In this document: positions 37,561 through 64,000 of the stretch, in pieces | Position numbering within the stretch: position 1 is the stretch's first letter | Layout: each line of letters begins with the position of its first letter | From: Apostichopus japonicus | Taxonomy: Eukaryota > Echinodermata > Holothuroidea > Aspidochirotida > Stichopodidae | Assembly (NCBI RefSeq): GCF_037975245.1 | Contig: NC_092576.1 | Span: 34,512,611 to 34,576,610, forward strand | Direction of reading: 5' to 3' | Length of the DNA stretch: 64,000 nt | Program-made: the position numbers and the translations under genes | The notes under the pieces: model-generated | Databases searched by the model: none | Seen by the model: only the letters and a program-made list of their open reading frames with translations | Told to the model about the DNA's origin: nothing

Positions 37561-39600
37561 TTAGTCGATTGTATTGGTCAAATACTCTTTGGACCGGGTA
37601 AGAAGCATTATGGAACTCTTCAACAATGTCCTTAGAATTCATATGACCAATTGGTTGGGTGGTCCGAGGCGTGCTGGTCTTGACTGGGGCCTAAACATTT
37701 TTGCAGGTTCATTAACATTCATTAACGAAGTAATAATTTAGTGGTCATTTAAATTGGTCAAGCACTCTTTGGACCGGGCAAGACGCATTATGGTACCGTT
37801 CTACAATGTTCTTGGACTTCCTGTGACCTATTGGTTAGGTGGTCCAAGGCGTGCTGGTCTTGACTGGGGCCTAAAGATTTTTGCAGGTCGATTTACATTC
37901 ATTAACGAAGTGATGATTTAGTGGTCAGTTTAATTGGTCAAGAACACTTTGGACCGGGCAAGACGCATTATGGTACTCTTCTTCAATGTCCTTAGAGTTC
38001 ATGTTAACCATCGGTTTGGTGGTCCAAGGCGTGCTGCTTGGATTAGGGCCCAAAGCTTTTTCGTGGTCCCGTTTCACTCATTTAAGAAGTAATGATTTAA
38101 TGGTCAGTTTAATTGGTCAAGCACTCTTTGGACCGGGCAAGACGCATAATGGTACTCTTCTACAATGTCCTTAGAGTTCATGTTGACCATCGGTTTGGTG
38201 ATCCAAGGCGTGCTGCTTTGATTAGGGCCCAAAGTTTTTTCGTGGTCCCGTTACACTCGATGATGTAGTAATGATTTAGTGGTCATTTAAATTGGTCAAG
38301 CACGCTTTGGACCGGGCAAGACGCATTGTGGTACTCTTCTTCAATGTCCTTAGAGTTCATGTTAACCATCGGTTTGGTGGTCCAAGGCGTGCTGCATGGA
38401 TTATGGCCCAAAGCTTTTTCGTGGTCCCGTTTCACTCATTTAAGAAGTAATGATTTAAATTGGTCAGTTTAATTGATCAAGCACTCTTTGGACCGGGCAA
38501 GACGCATTATGGTAATCTTCTAAAATGTCCTTAGAGTTCATGTTAACCATCGGTTTGGTGATCCAAGGCGTGCTGCGTGGATTAGGGTCCAAAGCTTTTT
38601 CGTGGTCCCGTTACACTCGATGATGTAGTAATGATTTAGTGGTCATTTAAATTGGTCAAGCACGCTTTGGACCGGGCAAGACGCATTGTGGTATTCTTCT
38701 ATAATTTCCTTGGAGTTAATTTTACCCATTGGTTAAGTGGTCCAAGGCGTGCTGCATGGATAAGGGCCCAAAGCTTTTTCGTGGTCCCGTTACACTAATT
38801 AAAGAAGTAATGATTTAGTGGTCATTTAAATTGGTCAAGCACTCTTTGGACCGGGCAAGACGCATTATGGTACTTTTATGCAATGTCCTTAGAGTTCATT
38901 TTTACTATCGGTTTGGTGATTCAAGGCGTGCTGCATGGATTTAGGGCCCAAAGCTTTTTCGTGGTCCAATTACACTTATTAAAGAAGTATTGATTTAGTG
39001 GTCATTTAAATTGGTCAAGCACTCTTTGGACCGGGCAAGACTCATTGTGGTACTCTTCTACAATGTCCTTAGAGTTCATGTTAACCATCGGTTTGGTGGT
39101 CCAAGGCGTGCTGCATGGATGAGGGCCCAAAGCTTTTTCGTGGTCCCGTTTCACTCATTGAAAAGGTAATTATTTAGTTGTCATTTAAATTGGTCAAGCA
39201 CTCTTTGGACCGGACAAGACGCATTATGCTACCCTTCTACAATGTCCTTAGACTTCCTCTGACCTATTAGATGAGCGGTCCAAGGCGTGCTGGTTTTGAT
39301 TAGGGCCCAAATGTTTTTAGTTCAGTTCCCGTTACATTTATTTAAAAAAATGTTGATTTAATGGTCATTTTAATTGGTCAAGCACTCTTTGGACCGTGCA
39401 AGACGCATTATGGTATCCTTCTACAATGTGTCAAGAATTCATATGACCCATTGGTAAGGTGGTCCAAGGCGTGCTAGTCTTGATTAGGGCCTAAAGTGAT
39501 TTTTTTTCTGGTCCAGTTACATTAATTTAAGAACTGATGAAGTAGTGGTCATTTTAGTTGGTCAAGAACTATTTGGACCGGGCAAGATGCATTATGGTAC
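37561..39600 (-). repeat. Right arm array: 12 inverted copies of the ~180-bp unit
   Basis: The complementary marker TTTGGACCGGGC recurs at about 37593, 37771, 37951, 38131, 38311, 38490, 38669, 38848, 39028, 39208, 39391 and 39576. Confidence 0.95.
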
Positions 39601-39814
39601 CCTTCCACATAGTCGTTAGAGTTCATATGACCCATGGGCTATTGATAAAACCTCTTTCCACGACCAAATGTTGAAGATCTTGTAAGAAGCTTTTGTCTTG
39701 CCAGAGGTGTTACGTCGATACCATTGTCGAACACGTAACTGAATAGCTAGCTCAGTTACTCATACGCGAATATCGAACGAGGAACGGGGAATAAGTATCT
39801 AACTTCACACCGGT

Positions 39815-39823
39815 CGTTTAGCG
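39815..39823 (+). repeat. Target-site duplication, right copy (CGTTTAGCG)
   Basis: Nine bases identical to 31467-31475, immediately outside the right inverted terminus. Confidence 0.88.
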
Positions 39824-40787
39824 TTGGGTAAACGCTATCACTCACGTAATATCATGGCTAAATACTACTAAGAGGCGTTAGACCTTCTTTTATGGCAATT
39901 TGACCATCCATCCTTGGAGGATGACGACATCGCTGAATCTGAAGAAGATTCTGACGATGCAATCCTGATATGGTAAGCCACACTGTATGTATTGTGTATA
40001 CATGTACTTTAGTAGTGCAATAGGCCTATATAACTCATCGTTACGCATGACTTCCATACCATTGTATTACATGCAGGTCAAGTAGTTTGGAAGGAGGGGG
40101 AAGGGGAGGGGTTGGCAACCCGGTAGTAGATATAATTGAAGGGAGGGGAATGAACTGTTTTTTATGCTTGAATAAGACATTTCAAAAATCAAAGCAATTT
40201 GTTTCCCTTTTTTGTGTATTGTTTGTACAAATTTGGAATTAGGCGCGTACTACTTAGCCTTTTATTAGACCCTTGCTCCAGTTAAAGCAACATCTGAGGT
40301 GCCAAATATGATGTGGATAAACAACATACTCTACTTATCACTCCAGAAGAGCCCTTGACCAGTATGGAGACCATTACTTTGATTTAAACCCTAAATTTGG
40401 TAGCCTGTAAAATATTATAATTTATTCGCGAATGAAAATTTAACAAATCGTCAAAAAATCAGTCATATTCCTCACATTTAGACATCAAATTACATGTTAC
40501 TAATAAAATTACCTGTATTTAATTCATCAAACTATCAAAAGTCCAGCAGATTTCATCAAAATAATTTCAAATGGGCAAAGGAAAGTATCGTGTATGTATC
40601 ATGACCTAATTTGCATATTTACATATCCAATTAGCTCAATTATAAAAAATAAAAAAAAATTAAAACCTCATTTCAATACCTATCTGTCAATACTTGGGTC
40701 CCTATTGACAAAAATTACCCAATTTATATAATTACAATGTGTAAATATTTTCCCCCAGGTACAATGATATGATCCGAATTGCAGTCC

Positions 40788-41160
40788 TTAAAGGCATTGA
40801 AGACTCTCCCCAAACCGCGTGCGGCCATCTGAAAAAGTTAAATTTCTGTTGCTTGTAAGTGACGTTTTGTTCGTGTCGCTACAAAATGCAGACAGTAATG
40901 AAACGTGATACCTTGTTATATTAAGCAGGACCTGAGATGTTCATCGCTGTTTCGTTTGTATACTGTGCTGTGGGTATTGACCGCAGCTTTATGTACTGAC
41001 TTAATTTTACACTAGTGTCTAATTACCGACGGTAGCAAGCTGCGTGTTTGTCTTCTGGGATCGATGGTGGTGTCTTCCACCTCTGTTACACCTCATTAGA
41101 AACTAGGTCAGATTACCGGCATTAGACGTTTCTTTTTGCGCGATTCTTCACACCCTTCAA
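40788..41160. mobile_element. Repeat element with inverted partner at 42830-42990
   Basis: The part from about 41005 to 41160 (ACTAGTGTCTAATTACCGAC ... GGCATTAGACGTTTC) is the reverse complement of 42830-42985. The outer ends TTAAAGGCATTGAAGACTC and GATTCTTCACACCCTTCAAG are imperfect inverted repeats, suggesting a ~370-bp MITE-like unit. Confidence 0.6.
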
Positions 41161-41574
41161 GTATATTTGAAAAGCCTATAGATAGAGTTACCGCCCAGAA
41201 CACATCTGGCTAGACTGAGAAGGCTTTGGCCTATCTCAGAACTCAAATTATTGGCTATGGCCAAACTGCTTATGCCATAAGTTGCCAAATGTACATCGTT
41301 GGGGGAAATGTGGCAAATGGGGGCTGTGTTGCATATTTGTAAAATTGTAGATAAATTAATAGACTGAAATATGATAAAGGTGAAGTAATGACTTAGGCTT
41401 ACTTAAAGTAGAACGATAGTGACAGAAAAAAAATCTCCTGTTTATATATAATATAGTTTATATGTTACCAAGCAACATATTTTTTTTTCAAATAGCACAC
41501 CGAAAAGTTATAAAAAAAGGGAATTAAAACGTCGTTTTTTCGTCTCCGTAATTGATACGAATTTAGGAATTTGG

Positions 41575-41755
41575 AATTTGGGAGCGCCCGAGGAACATGA
41601 AGTTATAGCATGCTCGTTATGGTTTAACATAATGAAAGGGGGTGTAGGCGGTTTTACACTATCTAACGCAACAAAATCACCAAGAACCTGAAGTATTTTT
41701 AAGGGAGGGCCCGAGGAACATGAACTTATAGCTTGCTCCTCATGGTGAAACATAA
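41575..41755. repeat. Direct repeat pair, offset ~125 bp
   Basis: CCCGAGGAACATGAAGTTAT and CCCGAGGAACATGAACTTAT, each followed by AGC(A/T)TGCTC and ATGGTTTAACATAAT/ATGGTGAAACATAAT, occur at about 41588 and 41710. Confidence 0.75.
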
Positions 41756-42824
41756 TTGCACGTATTAGATGAATTGAGTGTACTGTTGATAGTAGGAGAG
41801 ACTAGCGTAGGTTCTTATGGCCAACTAGACCGGTTTCTGCTCTCAAACTTTATAGGAGGAGCTTCATCAGTAGTAGCCTTTGAATATTTTATATTCGGTC
41901 TGGGCGTCTCGTTCTCAAAATGCATCTATTATCTGTACACGAGTTTTTATGGACTCATAGTGCAGCTATAAGAGCATCTAAAAGAGCTTCGTGTGAACCT
42001 TGAGAGTCAGCTGATTCTTCGTTAGTAAGAAACCCTGAGTTAACAAGTAAATGGATTTTGGGCCCTTTCGTAAGCTAGAATCGGTTCTTTTGAAAAACAA
42101 TTTGGATAATTTGGCGTGTTGAGAGATTAAGTGCCTATGTTTCAAAAGTGCTTTCTTCAAATGAGTGGTTTTGATATGTTCCACTGAGCCTGAAATACAA
42201 CCGCATTTGCACTCAATTGAGTGGTTAGTCTAGCTCTAACGATTTTCGCACTACATGCAATTCCTATTGCGTTTATTCACATGCATGTCTCGTGGTTTGG
42301 GCTTCAGGAGGAATCCTATTCGAGCCCAACTTCACGTAGGTCCGCAAACGGTACTTTCACACTGTTCAAACATTAGTGACAGTGTGCGCTACCGTAAGTA
42401 ATACTTACACGATGTTTTGTTTCTCTCGAGCATACATACGCTTGGAAATTTGATAAAAAAAAAAACTTATTGTAGAGTCCACATTCTTTCTGTTGCATCA
42501 CCCTGGTTTAGGTTGTTTAGCGAGTCCAATAGAGAGAAGGTTGCAACTAAACTTACACACTCAGTGCACACGGCTGAAGAACACTACGCCGAGCTCACTT
42601 TGTTATCATCATAATGACGGGTCACTGTAGATCACGTGATCACCATATCGCTTTTCGCGAAAAGGCGCATTTTTGTTTAAAAAATCAAAGAGTTTAGGAA
42701 TGTTTTTTCAGCCTTTTCCAACATCGGATTGACTTGAATTTTCACATGTGTAAAACGGAAACCAACTAGAATACTCTTGAATAAAATCGCATTTTTTTGT
42801 CAATGCTGAAAATCACTACCGTTC

Positions 42825-42990
42825 ATCTTTAAAGGGTGTGAAGACTCGCGCCAAAAGAAACGTCTAATGCCGGTAATTTGACCTAGTCTCGAATGAGGTG
42901 TAACGGACGTGTTAAACACCACCATCGATCCCAGAAAATACACATAATCTGCTACCGTCGGTAATTAGACACTAGTGGACAGTCAGTACA
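42825..42990. mobile_element. Inverted partial copy of the 40788-41160 element
   Basis: Starts AAAGGGTGTGAAGACTCGCG and runs to ACCGTCGGTAATTAGACAC, complementary to 41005-41160. It is only part of the unit. Confidence 0.6.
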
Positions 42991-43004
42991 TACATCGGCG
43001 GTCA

Positions 43005-43300
43005 ATACCAGGCGTGTATCCAGGAGGGTGTTGGGGGCGCGCTTCCGGGTTAGCAAAAGAGGAGAGAAAAAATGAGAAGGAAATATGGCAAAAGAGGGGG
43101 AAAAGGAAGGAAAGGAAGGGAAAAGAAAAATAAGAAAGAGAAATAGAGAAATAGAGAAAAGGAGGAAACAGAAGAAAAACGCCAAGGCACCGGGAAGAGA
43201 AAGAGGGACAGTGACATAATAACAGCGCTGATCCCTATTATGTATACACAGGGTAGCCAGTGACGGATCGAGGATTTCGGAAGGGGCGTGCACCTCAGCC
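43005..43300. mobile_element. DNA-element end fragments and purine-rich tract
   Basis: CAGGCGTGTATCCAGGAGGG (43009) and CAGTGACGGATCGAGG (43258) look like hAT-type CAG termini, with a purine-rich (GA/GGA) tract at 43060-43200 between them. No matching target duplications were found. Confidence 0.35.
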
Positions 43301-43304
43301 TACC

Positions 43305-43800
43305 CCTTACACCGACAACTCCATTTTTGACGTTTCCAATGTCATAATCCTTGGTAGGATCTCGGCAAAGTATATCCTTGTCTTCTACTAATTTCATCTG
43401 CCTGTTACTCATGTTCTCATTACTGTCAATGACATGCAAGTTCAAAGACTTAAGCAAGTCTATTAGTTTATCATCCAGCCATATATATATTCAATCGTTT
43501 TTACAAGTTTCTTGGGGTGAGGGCTTGTGTATACTTTCAAATGTCATTTCTCTTACTTTGTCTATTTTTTCAGTTATGTCAGTGTTAGGTTTTCTGACTT
43601 TCACAAAGTAACTATTGATTAAACAGTTAAGAAGCTCTAGGTTTTTTTTTTCAAAAAATACTTCCCCTCTGAAGGGTTTGTCCATTTTGTATGTGGAACA
43701 CGGAATTTTATTCCTGTGGCTTTTATATGAATGTTTAAACGGTATCAATATTTCTAATTTTGACTCAATTAAGCCATTTAATTTCCTTCGGAGGAAGTAT
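43305..43800 (-). pseudogene. Unrecognised coding-like reading frame with one in-frame stop
   Basis: On the minus strand a frame runs from about 43800, through IPCSTYKMDKPFRGEVFFEK, LINSYFVKVRKPNTDIT and MTFESIHKPSPQETCKND, to a TGA at 43491. It then continues in the same frame (WLDDKLIDLLKSLNLHVID, DILCRDPTKDYDIGNVKNG) to about 43310, where element sequence begins. A possible acceptor lies at CTTCCTCCGAAG (about 43790). Composition and spacing look coding. It could be part of another gene or a pseudogene; its phase does not join directly to the last gene A exon. Family not recognised. Confidence 0.3.
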
Positions 43801-44314
43801 GTGTAGAAGACAATATTATACATGCATTTATAAGAAGGTTAACACAAAGATGAGTAGAATCATTGAAAAGAAATTGTTTCTTGACTGGTTAAATTTATTG
43901 GGTATCAAGTGTACTATATTGATCTACTTAATAATGAATAGTTAAGCAAGACGACTTTGCATTAATTATAATTACATTATGAGAGTGTAAAAGAAGTGAC
44001 GATTAAATTATCAAAGCTTACACCTATCAATTAGATTAACTCACAGCAATTACAGTAAAAAGCATGATCAAAAAGACAGATTTGAATCGTAAGCAAACGC
44101 TCTGCAGGTCAATAATAGTGAAATTCGACAATGTTTGACTATTGTATATACAAATATTTCTATGTTAACAGCATTATCCCAGTGATACAACGAATAATAA
44201 ACGTGGATACAATTTAGTAAATGTTTAAGTATTCGAAATGAGATTTGATGTTGCCTAAGCAGAAGACTAACCATTTCGGTAAAGATAGGGGATTCTTCCT
44301 TAATATATAAATAT

Positions 44315-44645
44315 GGTGCGGTGATGTATTAAATGAAACAAACGCTCTCATGTTTCAGATCCAACAGTGACCAGTGATGTAATTAGTAAAGCACACGTCC
44401 TCATATCTCAGATCCAACAGGCTCCTGCGATGTAATAAATGAAATATACGCTCCAATGTTGCATACTCAACAGGTACCAGTGTTATACTTAATGAAACAC
44501 ACGCTCTCATGTTTCAGATCCAACAGGCTCCAGTGATGTATTAAATGAAACACACGCACTTGTGTTTCAGATCCAACAGGGTACATTGATATATTATATG
44601 AAACACAAGCTCTAATGTTGAAGATCCAACAGGGTCCATTGGCGA
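44315..44645. repeat. ~60-bp tandem repeat, about 6 units
   Basis: Units carry GTGATGTATTAAATGAAACA, CACGCTCTCATGTTTCAGAT and CCAACAGG, diverged by roughly 10-20%. Confidence 0.88.
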
Positions 44646-46287
44646 AGAAATGCAGTAAAGGAAAGGGTCTACGTCACATGAGAATTTGATTCTTACCAGG
44701 AAATAATTAAATTTATCCGGATGCCGTCATGTATATTTAATAGCGAAAATGACCATTTAACGGATTTATAATTTCCGTGAAGACGTTATTAAACATGAAA
44801 AGGAGTTCTCCTTACGATAAGATTTGGGAAAACAGTTTCTGAATTACACGACTTAATAAGCGGTGATCTGTCACCAGGAATGATATAAAAAGATCCGAGT
44901 GAAATTGTTTTCCTCGCCTTGGTTAACTGCACATTTTCATCTTTAGACGTCTTCTTACCATATTTCACATATACCTTTGTAATTTTTTTCCATATAGGTA
45001 TATAGTGTTATATAGAGTGAATTTCATACAGGTTACTGGGTAAACATTATATTACAGGAAATGGTTTGGCTCCATATGCTATATACAGGCTAGTGTTATA
45101 ATGTAGAGACTGGTCTCAACGTGTAAGTTCTACCATGTATGCTAAATGAAACAGCTATAATAATATACAGTCTTACAAAGTAAAATGTATGTACAGATGT
45201 TTTCCGTAAAGCCAGCCAAATAAAGATATATACAGTTATTTTCAAAGTTCTATTTCTGACGTTTGTTCTCTATAACTGACTATATAGAAAGTGTTTGAGT
45301 ACATCATATTTTACTAAATAGTTAACTATTTATTTGAAAAATGGGCCTGTGTACGTATAGAAATGTTGCAAACACTAACCATTTTCTAACAGTGCACTTG
45401 GGGGTACATGAAATGCAAAGACAGCCATTCAAAAGGCCTCTACATCTCACGGAGAGTGACCATTTCTCTCCCACGGTGATATGTTGGTTTGAATATTTCT
45501 ACAAACTGTGGTCAATGCTAATATATACATCTTATTTATAATACAGATATGCATGAGCCTTATTAGTAATCAGTTTAGAAACGTAGTTGTTAATCACTGT
45601 TAGAACGTTTAAAGCTTCGAGCGAGGAATCGGATGATTAGAAGCAGTGCCTCAGCTGTAATTATAAAGAAAAATGAATGTCCGATGTCATAACACGATAT
45701 TTTCTTTTCAACAGAAGTTGTCTCAGAATGCACTAAAGAATGATCTCCAATCAAGTAACACAATTCTCAAAATGCGAAAACTCTGTTGTAAACTTTGTAT
45801 TCTTCAATGTTACTCAACGTAATGGACAATTGTATTTGCAGCACACAGATGTGTGTTAGCAGCCCTAGCGCGTGTTGGAACTTTAGTTTGAGAAAAAATA
45901 ATACCACGTGGCGACAAGATTTACACTTGACAAAAAGATTTAACAACAACTCGGCTATTATAGAAAAGCAGGAGCAACATTATGGGTTTTTTTTTCTTTC
46001 AAGAATGGTCGGGGTGTCTAAATAAGATAACAATCAAACACACTTGTACATTGTATCATGGAAATGTTATGACGATATCGAATGCAACATGCATTTCTTA
46101 ATGCATATGAATAAGCCTCCGACAAAGAAGAAATATAACGATACTATCCATTATTACCAATGGAATATGTGTTCGATTCCTTGATTTCACTTTAAGGTTA
46201 CAGGGCAATTTACTTTCAGACCGAAAACACACTCAGAGCTCGTTTCAATGTGATTGGGTTTTGCTGAAATTTATTTAAACTACTCAC

Positions 46288-64000
<17,713 letters not shown>

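Larger units (their letters stand above)
31476..39814. mobile_element. Large foldback DNA transposon (8.34 kb) with 9-bp target duplication
   Basis: The element begins ACCGGTGTGAAGTTAGATAC at 31476 and ends with the exact complement at 39814. It is flanked by the same 9 bp, CGTTTAGCG, at 31467-31475 and 39815-39823. Each arm has about 165-200 bp of unique terminal sequence followed by a tandem array of a ~180-bp unit: 14 copies on the left and 12 on the right, in opposite orientation. The 3.4-kb spacer (34111-37560) has no transposase, so the element is non-autonomous. The structure recalls foldback families (Drosophila FB/Galileo, sea urchin TU), and a 9-bp duplication is also usual for Mutator-like elements. 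The family is not assigned. Confidence 0.9.

Noticed and set aside
42952-43457. Serine/phenylalanine-rich membrane-like frames (FLFSISLFLFLIFLF)
   Set aside because: They are antisense translations of a purine-rich tract at 43060-43200.

Overview
The window is eukaryotic, AT-rich and intron-rich, and full of microsatellites, hairpin elements and transposon relics. Its main gene content is an invertebrate-type receptor family: leucine-rich repeats (LRRs) encoded one per 72-bp exon, then an ephrin-receptor/GCC2-type cysteine-rich stretch, then a multi-pass membrane domain. The gene architecture, the TAGGCCTA-rich stretches and the mobile-element types suggest a marine deuterostome such as an echinoderm, perhaps a holothurian. 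That placement is inference; no species marker was seen.

Two tandem paralogues lie on the minus strand. Gene A enters from the right edge (63347) and runs to about 46288. It has about 20 LRRs in 19 exons, a cysteine-rich exon (49059-49252), a large exon with six membrane segments (47139-48709) and a further two-helix exon (46288-46414). Gene B begins at 8668 with a signal peptide, has an LRR N-cap exon (7970-8099) and 13 LRR exons, and leaves the window at position 1. The stretches 1-7300 and 53900-63850 are diverged copies of one ancestral segment. All LRR exons share one phase (1 nt at the start, 2 nt at the end), so they can be added, lost or exchanged without a frameshift. The two copies show such gains and losses, and aligned exon pairs differ mostly by amino-acid replacements.

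Between the genes (9-46 kb) lie tRNA-derived SINE-like units, a 1.1-kb solo LTR (12908-14004, 4-bp duplication GCAC), a decayed retroelement with a DIRS-like RT/RNase H tract (15.3-17.8 kb), a 22-bp minisatellite (23.8-24.4 kb), a short spliced DUF4806-like gene or pseudogene (25.9-27.9 kb), and an 8.3-kb foldback transposon (31476-39814). The foldback element has 9-bp target duplications and arms built of 14 and 12 copies of a 180-bp unit. A 1.28-kb hAT-like element (8-bp duplication) sits inside its spacer. A 5'-truncated CR1/L2-like non-LTR retrotransposon lies in an intron of gene A (49.4-50.9 kb).

Exons were called by eye from splice sites, phase and LRR consensus; no alignment or database search was run. 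Large stretches (9.6-11.2, 14.0-15.2, 17.9-23.4, 30.0-31.4, 40-46 kb) show no convincing gene.
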